This document shows, in pieces, positions 7,925-16,065 of a stretch of 64,000 nucleotides of DNA. The position numbers were made by a program, and so were the translations under genes. Origin of the DNA: CAYJBP01 sp964372025. Its GTDB lineage: Bacteria > Bacillota > Dehalobacteriia > UBA4068. The stretch spans positions 1 through 64,000 of the forward strand of contig CAYJPF010000003.1 in the NCBI GenBank assembly GCA_964372025.1. Reading direction: 5' to 3'. A model generated the notes under the pieces. That model had not been told where the DNA came from, did no database searches, and saw nothing but the letters and a program-made list of their open reading frames with translations. Each line of letters starts with the position of its first letter. The first letter of the stretch is position 1.

Positions 7925-10036
7925 ATGGAAATTGAAATGAAAACAAACGAAACCTCTACAAAAGCTCGCTTTAAAGAAGGCGACAGAGTAAGAGTAACCC
8001 GACCCATGGCGATGACAGTGAACTGGGTTGAGCCTATGGCAAGACATATGAACGAAGTGTTTACCGTAAAAGAAGTCGTTTCTGACGGATATTTCTTTGT
8101 AGAACCGCAACACGGTCACCACGAGCGAATTAAGATGACCGGCAACTGGTGGTGGGCAGATGATTGCTTAGAACTTGAAAATGCAGTAGTACAAGCACCC
8201 GAAGAACCTAAGTTGCCGATAGAGAAACCGACTGAACCTCATAAGTATGCCACGGAAAACGCACAGTTTCTATCCGATTATCCGACTCGTGTAGACCAAA
8301 TCAGATACTACACTCAAAAAGCTGTTGAGCACTTCGACCACAAACGTATCGAAGATGATTACAGCTACTCCGGCGTTGAGACAAATGTCGAAGCGTGGTA
8401 TGACAGCAAACTGCACCTATTTGAGGCGTTCCGAAATCACCCGCTCTGGAACGAAGAGGCAAAAGCGGTTATAACGAGCGTAGCTATCGAGTACAAACCG
8501 CGTTATGTTGACTTTGATAATTACTTTAGGAGACTTGTTGAATATAATGCCCAAAGCTCAAACTCGCCGCTGATGCAAAATACCGCTTATCGAGAAGGTG
8601 CGGCTAATTGCCGGTCAATCCTTACTCGTTACGTTAAATGTGGCGTAACAACAATCACTAAAGACTTTATAGACGGAGATGCAAGCACTCCAATCATGAA
8701 CGGTATGGGCGTGGAGCTTAAAGCCGGACAGAAAGTCACGAGAGCAATAAACGCATGGCTTAAAAAGCTCGGAGCACACGGCACTCCGTTTGCAAACTCG
8801 GAAAACCATTTTATGAAGTGTCACCACGGCGTTCCGATGGATTTTCACGGACATACCGTAAAAGCTAATTATGTTTATGGAATATATGACAGATACCCGT
8901 TTGTTTCTGGCGACGAAGTAAACCGCATGGGCATTGAAAAACGTTTACAAATGTATGTTAAAGTCGGCAGCAGTTGGAGCGCTCGAGAAGTTTCCGAAGA
9001 AGTTCGCGAAGGCGTTAGAGCCATTCACTACAACAAAGTGTTTGCTCAAATGTGCGATGCTATGGTGGCTAAGACAGTCACGCAACCCTACGTTATATCG
9101 TTTAACTTCATGGACTTCCTAACTGTATCTAACGGGAACTCGTGGTCTTCTTGTCACGCTCTCGATCGTAGCTATCGTGCAGGCGTTCTCTCGTATGCCA
9201 ACGACGAAAGTTCTGCGGTAACTTATGTGCTCAGCAAGGAATACACCGGCAACGAATGGTGGGCTGAGCCGAAGGTTAATCGTCAGATGTACCACTTTGA
9301 CCAAAACGGCGATTGTTTCCTTCAGAGCAGACTATACCCGAACGACAACGCAGATGATATTTACGAACCTCTAAGGCACATTGTACAAAAGGCACAATCC
9401 GTTGCCTATGCTCGTGCAAATGCGTGGCAAATCTCTCGTAAGAGTAGAGAGTGCATTTATACTCACGACGATGCTCTGGGCTACAAAGATTACGAAGAGG
9501 GCTATAACTCGGTATTCTCCAGCCGTAAAGGTGCAGATAGAGCAAAAATGCGCATTACTATCGGTGCTCAAGGCTATTGTATCTACAGTGGCGATGACTT
9601 GCAGGATAGCGACTCTCTCAACTGCAACAGCGGCATGACGAAGTGCTATAATTGCGGTAACCGTATTGACGAAGACGATGCAATATACATTAACGACGAA
9701 TATTACTGCACCGACTGCCTTAGCTACTGCGACCACTGTAATGAGTATGTGTTGCCCGGCGACATCGTAGAAGATAGCAGTATCTGTGAAACATGCTATC
9801 GCGATGATTATTTCACTTGCGACCACTGCGGAAGTATTTGGCATAACGAAGATAGTTGCTTTGTTGACGGTGAGGATACTTATGTATGCCCAGACTGTTT
9901 GACGGAGTATTACTTCCAATGCGAAGAGTGTAGCAGGGTGTACACTAACGATGACAGACACGATAGATTGACACACATGTGCGAAAGCTGTGGTGATGAA
10001 GCTACAGAAAACGCTGACGAAGAAGGAGCGGAATAA
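7925..10036 (+). CDS. Large protein: SH3-like N-terminus plus C-terminal zinc-ribbon array
   Basis: 703 residues, AAGGAGATTT ribosome site. Residues 12-95 repeat the KEGDRVRV...W.ADDCLEL barrel pattern of the small neighbours. Residues about 105-560 form an unrecognised body with a conserved-looking SNGNSWSSCH motif and a QMYHFDQNGDCFLQSRLYP segment. Residues about 575-690 hold a LIM-like array of at least four CxxC pairs (CYNCG, CTDC, CDHC, CETC, CDHCG, CPDC, CEEC, CESCG), then an acidic tail. The body resembles an uncharacterised protein seen in other Bacillota phages. The zinc array suggests protein or nucleic-acid docking. No enzyme signature seen. Confidence 0.75.
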   Translation: MEIEMKTNETSTKARFKEGDRVRVTRPMAMTVNWVEPMARHMNEVFTVKEVVSDGYFFVEPQHGHHERIKMTGNWWWADDCLELENAVVQAPEEPKLPIEKPTEPHKYATENAQFLSDYPTRVDQIRYYTQKAVEHFDHKRIEDDYSYSGVETNVEAWYDSKLHLFEAFRNHPLWNEEAKAVITSVAIEYKPRYVDFDNYFRRLVEYNAQSSNSPLMQNTAYREGAANCRSILTRYVKCGVTTITKDFIDGDASTPIMNGMGVELKAGQKVTRAINAWLKKLGAHGTPFANSENHFMKCHHGVPMDFHGHTVKANYVYGIYDRYPFVSGDEVNRMGIEKRLQMYVKVGSSWSAREVSEEVREGVRAIHYNKVFAQMCDAMVAKTVTQPYVISFNFMDFLTVSNGNSWSSCHALDRSYRAGVLSYANDESSAVTYVLSKEYTGNEWWAEPKVNRQMYHFDQNGDCFLQSRLYPNDNADDIYEPLRHIVQKAQSVAYARANAWQISRKSRECIYTHDDALGYKDYEEGYNSVFSSRKGADRAKMRITIGAQGYCIYSGDDLQDSDSLNCNSGMTKCYNCGNRIDEDDAIYINDEYYCTDCLSYCDHCNEYVLPGDIVEDSSICETCYRDDYFTCDHCGSIWHNEDSCFVDGEDTYVCPDCLTEYYFQCEECSRVYTNDDRHDRLTHMCESCGDEATENADEEGAE

Positions 10037-10037
10037 C

Positions 10038-11222
10038 ATGACATTTTTTGATATAGTTAAACTCAAACAACATGAACTCAAGCAACAGCTACACGCTGAA
10101 CTGCGCAAGCATTACGACCAAAGTGACATCAAGTTTTGCCGAGGATTTCTATACGCTGAAGGCGATATCCCGGTCATGGTAGTCGCTCACCTCGACACAG
10201 TACACCGCAAGCCTGTAGAGACTGTATGTGTTAGCGACGATGGGCGATACGTGATGTCTCCACAAGGCATAGGCGGCGATGACAGGTGTGGGGTATACAT
10301 TATACTTCAACTTCTCGAACGCTATGGCATTAAGCCGTATGTACTCTTTACAGAGGACGAAGAAGTGGGCGGTATAGGTGCAAGGATGTTCACCAAGAGC
10401 ACATTCATGCCAGACTTGAAATATATTATCGAGTTCGACAGGCGTGGTGATAATGATGCTGTGTTCTATGACTGCGACAATCCTGCGTTTACCGCTTTCG
10501 TTGAGACATTCGGTTTCCGTGAAGAGTACGGTTCGTTCTCGGACATATCTTATATTGCTCCACATTTGAAAGCAGCAGCAGTCAATTTATCTTCGGGCTA
10601 TTTCAACGAGCACACATTACATGAGATGGTAGATTTGGTTGCGGTAGAGGACATCATTAAGCGTGGTGCAAAACTCGTAATGGCACACGATACGGTATCT
10701 GCTTATGAGTACATCGAACATGTCTATGTGCCCAAGCATTACTCATACCGCAATCAGCATAACTTCACCTCCACTTACGCTAAAGGATATGCTGGCGGAG
10801 GACTCTATCCTCATGACGAAGAGGAAGACGACAAATACGAATTTTATTTTCAAGATGATGCACCGAAAAAAACATTACTCGAAACTGAAGTAAGCTATGA
10901 GATGGAACTGCGAATTCTATGCGACGATGAATACTATTTAAAAGATAGTGAAGGGCATTTCTACATGCCGGATTACTCACATATGGGTTGCGTAGACTCT
11001 CGCGGTAGGTTTTATGTAGCGATGGATGTAGGCGCTACGGACTTTAGCGAAGAATACCCTGTCTTTATCGGCACAGAGTTTACGGTAGTCAGTGAAAGCT
11101 TGGGTACGATTATGGCGGTAGAAGCAAACGAAGATAATATCTTTGGCGAAATCTGGAGTGAAGCCGACTATGAATGGGAGTTCGGCATACCTTTGGATAT
11201 GGCTGTAGAGCTGATTGCGTAG
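10038..11222 (+). CDS. M20/M42-like zinc peptidase domain protein
   Basis: 394 residues from ATG 10038 with AAGGAG upstream. It has the metal and catalytic landmarks of co-catalytic di-zinc peptidases: AHLDTV (H51, D53), GGDD (D81, D82), EDEEVGG (acid pair 108-109), FDRRG and a terminal EHTLHE. These occupy residues 35-225. The C-terminal 170 residues are acidic and unassigned. Family members are aminopeptidases, carboxypeptidases or deacylases. Substrate unknown. No signal peptide, so it should act in the cytoplasm. It lies between two runs of barrel-like paralogues, which suggests a shared module. Confidence 0.75.
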   Translation: MTFFDIVKLKQHELKQQLHAELRKHYDQSDIKFCRGFLYAEGDIPVMVVAHLDTVHRKPVETVCVSDDGRYVMSPQGIGGDDRCGVYIILQLLERYGIKPYVLFTEDEEVGGIGARMFTKSTFMPDLKYIIEFDRRGDNDAVFYDCDNPAFTAFVETFGFREEYGSFSDISYIAPHLKAAAVNLSSGYFNEHTLHEMVDLVAVEDIIKRGAKLVMAHDTVSAYEYIEHVYVPKHYSYRNQHNFTSTYAKGYAGGGLYPHDEEEDDKYEFYFQDDAPKKTLLETEVSYEMELRILCDDEYYLKDSEGHFYMPDYSHMGCVDSRGRFYVAMDVGATDFSEEYPVFIGTEFTVVSESLGTIMAVEANEDNIFGEIWSEADYEWEFGIPLDMAVELIA

Positions 11223-11230
11223 GTGGTATT

Positions 11231-11428
11231 ATGTTTGCAAAGGGAGATGTCGTCAGAATTAACCCGGAATTGAAAGGCATAGGGGTGGTGTCAGCGATGT
11301 GTCGTTGGTGCGGCTCAGTGCAAGTTATCATGGAGGTGTCAGGGCAACACGCAACTTTGGTTAAAACACCGTGCAGATGGGATGTATGCGATTTAAGCCC
11401 TATAAACGCTTATAAAGGAGACGATTAA
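11231..11428 (+). CDS. Small barrel-like protein, P-x-N-x-Y family member 5
   Basis: 65 residues from ATG 11231 after a weak AGGTGG site. MFAKGDVVRINP opening, WCGSVQVIM turn, WDVCDLSPINAY ending. First of four paralogues in a row downstream of the peptidase gene. Confidence 0.7.
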   Translation: MFAKGDVVRINPELKGIGVVSAMCRWCGSVQVIMEVSGQHATLVKTPCRWDVCDLSPINAYKGDD

Positions 11429-11686
11429 ATGGAACTTAAAGTTGGCGAGAAATATATACTAAAACAAAGTTTCGCTCGTAATTGGAACGATTTGATGAAA
11501 GCAAGAGATGGCTCGATTGTTACAATTAGAAAAATATATTCATCCGGACATTCGCTAAAACCTGTATCTATAGAAGAAGACCAAAAAGAACGTGGGAGCA
11601 GTTTTGACGGCAACGGAGGTTGGTTCTATGCCAAAGAGGACTTCGCTCCCCTAAACCAGTATGACAGAGGTGACGATGATGTTTAA
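11429..11686 (+). CDS. Small barrel-like protein, P-x-N-x-Y family member 6
   Basis: 85 residues, AAAGGAG upstream. LKVGEKYILK opening, GSIVTIRK central strand, WFYAKEDFAPLNQY ending and an acidic tail. Closest in pattern to the member at 7664, which links the two clusters. The last 11 bases overlap the next gene. Confidence 0.7.
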   Translation: MELKVGEKYILKQSFARNWNDLMKARDGSIVTIRKIYSSGHSLKPVSIEEDQKERGSSFDGNGGWFYAKEDFAPLNQYDRGDDDV

Positions 11687-12083
11687 AATAGACGATATGG
11701 TATACATTAATCCAACCTTTTTATCCCCCAGCGCATCTCCGGGAAGCTATGCACGACTACTTCATCAACAACAAGCACAACGCATAACTCATTTTACGGA
11801 TATGCAAGCCCCAGAACGCATGTTTAGTCTTAGCGAAAGCTTAGCGAAATGGGAAGCCTCTTGTCTTGTGCCGGCGAATATTTACAAACCGGCATTTCAC
11901 GACTCTACCGAAGGAAGAGCAACCTTAAGGCAGGCCATGGGCTTGGACGAAGAATACAGGCAAGCACTTGAGCAGATACGTCAAGCAACGCTTTCTATAA
12001 ATCCTGCTTGGATTGCGAGAACAAGGCGATGGGTTGAAGAACAAGAGGCTATAGCTTGGAGATTGGAGGGTGACGATGCTTAA
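11676..12083 (+). CDS. Barrel-like protein with helical extension, family member 7
   Basis: 135 residues from an ATGATG pair after AGAGGTGA. The first 65 residues follow the family pattern (MFKIDDMVYINP opening, W...CLVPANIY). A helical extension of about 65 residues rich in Gln/Arg/Glu follows, unique to this member. It shows the barrel being used as a building block, as in the 703-residue protein. Confidence 0.65.
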   Translation: MMFKIDDMVYINPTFLSPSASPGSYARLLHQQQAQRITHFTDMQAPERMFSLSESLAKWEASCLVPANIYKPAFHDSTEGRATLRQAMGLDEEYRQALEQIRQATLSINPAWIARTRRWVEEQEAIAWRLEGDDA

Positions 12084-12315
12084 AGTTGGAGATAAAGTTA
12101 TAATCGTAGACGCACCGGGAGGAGTAATTATCTTCCCCGAAATGAAACAATATGTGGGAAAATTAGCAACTGTAGACCACATTGAACGCACTGGTTTTTG
12201 TACTCGTGAAACCGGTTTTTTCATATGGTGCTTTGAAAATGCGATACCAGCGAATATATATCCTAAAAAGGAGGTAGATTACGACGACGACACATGGGAA
12301 ATAGTACCATTCTAA
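12076..12315 (+). CDS. Small barrel-like protein, P-x-N-x-Y family member 8
   Basis: 79 residues from ATG 12076, after GGAGGGTGA. LKVGDKVIIV opening, VGKLATVD central strand, W.FENAIPANIY ending. Last of the series, overlapping the previous member by 8 bases. Confidence 0.7.
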   Translation: MLKVGDKVIIVDAPGGVIIFPEMKQYVGKLATVDHIERTGFCTRETGFFIWCFENAIPANIYPKKEVDYDDDTWEIVPF

Positions 12316-12330
12316 TTTTGGAGGAAAAAA

Positions 12331-12561
12331 ATGAACAAGAACAGACGAAAAATACTTGACCGGATAATTAACACTCTCACGGAAGTGAAAGATGACCTTG
12401 AGCTTTGCAAGGATGAAGAGCAAGATTGCTTAGACAACATGCCCGAGAACCTGCAAGGGTCAAGCAGATACGAAGACGGTGAACAAGCAGTTGCACACAT
12501 GGAAGACGCGATATATGAACTGGAAAACGCTTTGGAACATATCGAGGAAGCAAGGCATTGA
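12331..12561 (+). CDS. Small acidic helical protein
   Basis: 76 residues, TTGGAGG upstream. Two long amphipathic helices (residues 5-30 and 48-74) joined by a DNMPENLQGS loop, strongly acidic. Such helical hairpins are common small phage proteins. Function unknown. Its stop overlaps the -35 box of the next promoter. Confidence 0.65.
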   Translation: MNKNRRKILDRIINTLTEVKDDLELCKDEEQDCLDNMPENLQGSSRYEDGEQAVAHMEDAIYELENALEHIEEARH

Positions 12562-12586
12562 CGGTTATCTGCACCTATGATATAAT
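12558..12586 (+). promoter_or_regulatory. Promoter of the integrase-MazF-HTH operon
   Basis: TTGACG, 17 bp, TATAAT with TGA before the -10 box (extended -10). Expected start of transcription near 12593, about 12 bases before the first small ORF. This allows the operon to be expressed apart from the long early transcript. Confidence 0.75.
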
Positions 12587-12604
12587 TTTTGCGGAGGTGC
12601 TATT

Positions 12605-12664
12605 ATGGCAGAGTTGTACTTAATTGTTATGATTGTTGGCATAATAGTAGCCGCCGCATCATGA
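12605..12664 (+). CDS. Tiny hydrophobic leader peptide
   Basis: 19 residues (MAELYLIVMIVGIIVAAAS) behind a strong GCGGAGGTG site, first ORF after the 12558 promoter. Almost the whole peptide is a membrane segment. It may be a membrane peptide or a leader that tunes translation of the integrase gene 14 bases downstream. Too short to assign. Confidence 0.4.
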   Translation: MAELYLIVMIVGIIVAAAS

Positions 12665-12677
12665 GAAAGGCACACAA

Positions 12678-13565
12678 ATGGACAATTTAAAATGTATAAT
12701 TAAACAATTTAGCGAATATCAAAAGCGAAGAAATCTAAGTTCAACAACCATTACACAGTACGCCACACTGCTCAACAAGTTTGCAGAAAGCGTAGGCGAT
12801 GTCAGTGTGAGTGATTTAACCAAGCATGATGCCAACGACTTCCTTGACGGATTTTCCACACAGTCAGACGCTACGAGAGCGCAAAGGGCATGTATTATGA
12901 GAGCCTTCTTTCAGTGGGCACACGATGAAGAACTGACAGAGCGAAACCTTGGAGCATCCATTATCATCCCAAAGCAAGAGAAGAAAGAAATCGACGTGAT
13001 GACGGAAGTAAATGCCATGGAAGTTCTCTCGAAAGCGTACGATACTTACAAGAAAGGTGGGGTTTATGGTCTAAGAGATTACCTAATAGTCCTGTTGTTC
13101 CTAAATACAGGCATAAGACGACAGGAACTCCTAACAATCACAGCAGAAGATGTAGACGAACCGGGCTGCAGGGTTCTTATTCATGGCAAGGGTAGCAAGC
13201 AACGCTTTGTCTATATCGACGCAAACACGGTTGAGCTAATACGAACTTATTGCAAATTAAACTCAATCGAAAATGGAGCGATTATATTTAACATATCGGT
13301 GCGCTCCGTAAATCGCATAATAAATAAGTACATGGAAATGGCTGACTGCAAGAAACATGGACGGTCAGCGCATGGTTTGCGCAAAAGATTTGCCACTTCA
13401 GCTTATAAAGAAACTTTGGATATTTATTCAGTTTCTAAAGCTTTAGGGCATAGCACGATAGTCACCTCTGAGAGATATGTACAAGTAGCTCAGGACGAAA
13501 TAAGAAAGGCATTTAATGCTGTAAAATTTAAAATTGAAAGTGAGAATAATAATGAGAACAATTAG
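12678..13565 (+). CDS. Tyrosine recombinase (integrase / XerC-D type)
   Basis: 295 residues. SAM-like N-terminal core-binding domain (about 1-90) and a C-terminal catalytic domain. The catalytic set is visible: R147 in TGIRRQE, Lys in the GKGSKQ beta-hairpin (171-174), H232 and R235 in AHGLRKRF, H258 in LGHST and nucleophile Y267 in ERYVQV. It joins DNA by a 3'-phosphotyrosine intermediate, either phage integration/excision or dimer resolution. The length equals XerC/XerD, and there is no N-terminal arm-binding domain as in lambda Int. The 3' end overlaps the MazF gene by 14 bases. No obvious attP was found next to it. Confidence 0.9.
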   Translation: MDNLKCIIKQFSEYQKRRNLSSTTITQYATLLNKFAESVGDVSVSDLTKHDANDFLDGFSTQSDATRAQRACIMRAFFQWAHDEELTERNLGASIIIPKQEKKEIDVMTEVNAMEVLSKAYDTYKKGGVYGLRDYLIVLLFLNTGIRRQELLTITAEDVDEPGCRVLIHGKGSKQRFVYIDANTVELIRTYCKLNSIENGAIIFNISVRSVNRIINKYMEMADCKKHGRSAHGLRKRFATSAYKETLDIYSVSKALGHSTIVTSERYVQVAQDEIRKAFNAVKFKIESENNNENN

Positions 13566-13923
13566 AAGAGGCGAAGTTTACTGGTGCGATTTTTCGGCAC
13601 CGATGCAACAAACATATGTACAAAAGTACAGCAGACCGGTCATCATAATGCAGAACGATTTAGGCAATGCAAATAGTGCGACAACGATTGTAGTTCCGCT
13701 AACCACGCAACTAAAAACTAAGCTATACCCTACGCAGTTACCCTTCTATATGGGGCGTAAGCTTCAAATAGCACGTACAGAACAGATACAGACGATAGAC
13801 AAAACAATCCTCGGTGATTACATCGACACGCTCAGCGAGGACATAATCGAGGAAGTAGAGCGCAAGATACACATAGCTATCGGGGCTGTCGGATACGATG
13901 TAGAGGAGGATGACGAGAACTAA
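13552..13923 (+). CDS. mazF: MazF/PemK-family endoribonuclease toxin
   Basis: 123 residues from ATG 13552. IRRGEVYWCDF opening, the SRPVIIMQND strand with conserved R28, TTIVVPLTT with the active-site Thr near 51, then EQIQTIDKTILG and a C-terminal helix: the complete MazF/PemK fold order. Family members cut RNA at short sequences and are normally held by an antitoxin. No MazE-type gene is adjacent upstream; the integrase gene overlaps instead and an HTH protein follows at once (TAATG). The HTH protein may act as unusual antitoxin or regulator; that is inference. Confidence 0.9.
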   Translation: MRTIRRGEVYWCDFSAPMQQTYVQKYSRPVIIMQNDLGNANSATTIVVPLTTQLKTKLYPTQLPFYMGRKLQIARTEQIQTIDKTILGDYIDTLSEDIIEEVERKIHIAIGAVGYDVEEDDEN

Positions 13924-14309
13924 TGTCAACTTATAAGCTAATGGAAGTTTCAAAGGTCACAGGCATATCTCGCCAGACACTGCTCAATCGTATTCAGAAA
14001 GGCGAAATAAAGGCAGAGCTTAATGATGTAGGTGTGTACTCTATCACCGAGAAAGAACTCAAACGCATACACAAAGAGCATATACAGAGTCAGCAATGTA
14101 TGCCTATCACAAGGGCTGCAGAAGAGCTTGGGGTAAGCTACAAAGCTTTAGCGGCGCAGGTGAGCAACGGCAACGTTAAGTCTATAGACGGTGGAAAACG
14201 TAGAGTGTACATTCCACTGAGCGAAGTCAAACGCCTGAAGGACATCATCGCAAAATCACGGAAAACTGTACAGCTCAACAACATACTTAAAAATTGGGAG
14301 GAAAATTAA
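13923..14309 (+). CDS. Two-HTH DNA-binding protein (MerR/excisionase-like)
   Basis: 128 residues. Residues 4-45 (YKLMEVSKVTGISRQTLLNRI) and 58-98 (MPITRAAEELGVSYKALAAQV) are two helix-turn-helix units of the MerR/excisionase winged type, each followed by a short beta wing. Last gene of the integrase-MazF unit, overlapping MazF by one base. Candidates are recombination directionality factor or toxin regulator. The duplicated HTH could bind a direct repeat. Confidence 0.75.
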   Translation: MSTYKLMEVSKVTGISRQTLLNRIQKGEIKAELNDVGVYSITEKELKRIHKEHIQSQQCMPITRAAEELGVSYKALAAQVSNGNVKSIDGGKRRVYIPLSEVKRLKDIIAKSRKTVQLNNILKNWEEN

Positions 14310-14723
14310 ATGAAAGATAACGCAAGGAAAATATTTGACATGCTGGAGTTGAAACCCTTTGAACAATTTTATTTCAATGGGCAAGGGATTTACCATTTTG
14401 ATTCCGAGTTGCAGCTACACTATACAGACGCAGACGCAGACGGATGTACAGGCATCGCATACCGAAAGTTTGTATTGGATGTACTCTTAAATCCGGAGAA
14501 GATTGTAAAAAAGCCTTGGACGCCAAAAATAGGAAAAAACTATTGGTACATTACGACAGATGGAGTGCCAGTGTGGCATCCGTTTAGCGTAAACGTAGGG
14601 GCCGATGTCATGCGAGTAAGGCTTGGCAACTGTTATCCTAACAAAGAGGAAGCTCTTAAACCTGAAGTTCTTGCTAGATGGAAAGAGTTTTATAGTTCTA
14701 CGGAGAGAATAGCATGGGAATAG
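14310..14723 (+). CDS. Unknown phage protein
   Basis: 137 residues, GGAGGAAAATTAA before ATG. Contains an acidic DADADGCTG segment and a PWTPKIGKNYWYI motif shared with small proteins from other Bacillota phages I have seen but cannot name. Ends YSSTERIAWE; its last codons overlap the next start. Confidence 0.65.
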   Translation: MKDNARKIFDMLELKPFEQFYFNGQGIYHFDSELQLHYTDADADGCTGIAYRKFVLDVLLNPEKIVKKPWTPKIGKNYWYITTDGVPVWHPFSVNVGADVMRVRLGNCYPNKEEALKPEVLARWKEFYSSTERIAWE

Positions 14724-14899
14724 TGAGAAACATATCAAGCATCTTCAAAGACAAACAGCGACAACCTAAATACAATAGCCCGTACGACGTTCCACAAGCT
14801 CTGCACTGCGATAACTGTGCGTATAAGGGTAAAGACGAGTGCAATGGAGTTCGTTGCTTCACGGGCATCTTAAAACAAATACAGGAGGACAGGCAATGA
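14714..14899 (+). CDS. Small cysteine-containing protein
   Basis: 61 residues. C-x2-C (HCDNCAYK) with C-x4-C (ECNGVRC) gives a plausible single zinc site at residues 32-48. Overlaps both neighbours, so it sits in a translationally coupled chain. No family recognised. Confidence 0.6.
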   Translation: MGIVRNISSIFKDKQRQPKYNSPYDVPQALHCDNCAYKGKDECNGVRCFTGILKQIQEDRQ

Positions 14900-15177
14900 T
14901 TAGAAGAGAGATACTGCAAGAGGCAGAAAAGTGCGTATGCACAGATAGGAACGACCAATACGGAAGTCCTGAGAATAACTTTGCACTGATAGCTAAGTAT
15001 TGGAATTTGTATCTTGGTGAACCTTATAAAGTTACAGCTGAAAACGTGGGGATGATGCTTGCACTAATGAAGGTAGCGAGGATACAGACTGGTAAATTTA
15101 AAATGGACTCGTGGATAGACGCTTGTGGGTATATGGCAATTTCTGGAGAGATATCCCAAGAAGGGGGGCAAAATTAA
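14896..15177 (+). CDS. DUF6378-type phage protein
   Basis: 93 residues from ATG 14896 (CAATGA overlap). Signature DRNDQYGSPENNF, a V-x-A-E-N-V-G-M-M helix and DSWIDACGYMAISGE match the DUF6378 family, small helical proteins common in phage early operons. Function unproven. The helical pattern recalls all-alpha NTP pyrophosphohydrolase-like folds, but metal-binding residues are not obvious. Confidence 0.75.
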   Translation: MIRREILQEAEKCVCTDRNDQYGSPENNFALIAKYWNLYLGEPYKVTAENVGMMLALMKVARIQTGKFKMDSWIDACGYMAISGEISQEGGQN

Positions 15178-16065
15178 ATGCGCCATTTTATTGAATTAAC
15201 TGGACAAAAATTTACAAGGTTGCGTGTATTAAGTGTTACTAACCAAAGAGATAGCCACGGAGCTGTTAAATGGCTGTGCAAGTGCGATTGTGGCAACGAG
15301 AAGGTTGTTTCTTCACGGCTTTTAAGAAGTGGACAGACTAAATCTTGCGGTTGTTTGAATACTGAATTGCGAATGCAAAGAGGTAGAGATGGCAAAATTC
15401 ACGGAAAGACTGGCACTAAGCTTTATAACGTATGGGCAGGCATAAAAAGACGTTGTTACAACCAAAATCAACAAAAATATAAACTCTATGGGGCGAGAGG
15501 CATTATAATGTGCGACGAATGGAAAAATGATTATGCAGCATTTGAGAGGTGGGCTGTAAATAATGGATATAAGGAGGATTGTGATTTGAGCATAGACAGA
15601 ATCGACAATGATGGCAATTACGAACCTGATAATTGCAGAATAGTAAACAGATATATTCAAGCGAATAATACTCGTTTGAATAATTTGCTAACGTACAAAG
15701 GCGTAACCAAAACTATGGCACAATGGGGTAGAGAATTAGGCTTTCCAAGTTATTTGTTAGGATTAAGAATTACAAGGTATGGGTGGAGCATTGAAAAAGC
15801 CTTTGAAACGCCTTTAATAAGTCGAAATCGCTTTATAACTTTTAACGGAAAAACACAAACAATCACTGAATGGGCAAGAGAATATGGGTTGAGCTACAGT
15901 GTTTTAAAAGGACGACTTGATGTAAGCGGTTTACCGATAGAAAAAGCATTAAATGCTCCTAAAGGGAAAAAAACACTTAGGGATTATCTGGTTTGCTCGG
16001 GGGAAATTGCAACTAAGGAGGAAGCGGATGAATGGATTGACAACGCAATCAACACAGATAGCTGA
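15178..16065 (+). CDS. HNH-type homing endonuclease-like protein
   Basis: 295 residues. The N-terminal 55 residues carry CKCDCGN...SCGC, a zinc knuckle found before phage HNH enzymes. Residues about 78-165 hold an HNH-like nuclease region (LYNVWAGIKRRCYN ... YGARGI ... LSIDRIDNDGNYEPDNCR). Two C-terminal repeats (TMAQWGRELGFP and TITEWAREYGLS) look like NUMOD-type DNA-recognition helices. The order matches free-standing homing endonucleases. It is wedged between DUF6378 and DUF1351 genes and overlaps the latter by 38 bases, consistent with insertion. It could also serve the terminase intron in trans. Confidence 0.75.
   Translation: MRHFIELTGQKFTRLRVLSVTNQRDSHGAVKWLCKCDCGNEKVVSSRLLRSGQTKSCGCLNTELRMQRGRDGKIHGKTGTKLYNVWAGIKRRCYNQNQQKYKLYGARGIIMCDEWKNDYAAFERWAVNNGYKEDCDLSIDRIDNDGNYEPDNCRIVNRYIQANNTRLNNLLTYKGVTKTMAQWGRELGFPSYLLGLRITRYGWSIEKAFETPLISRNRFITFNGKTQTITEWAREYGLSYSVLKGRLDVSGLPIEKALNAPKGKKTLRDYLVCSGEIATKEEADEWIDNAINTDS

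Noticed and set aside
9371..10108. 245-codon leftward frame opposite the zinc-ribbon gene
   Set aside because: Produced by the repeated CxxC/DE codons of the sense gene; no start signal and low-complexity Val/Ile/Ala content.
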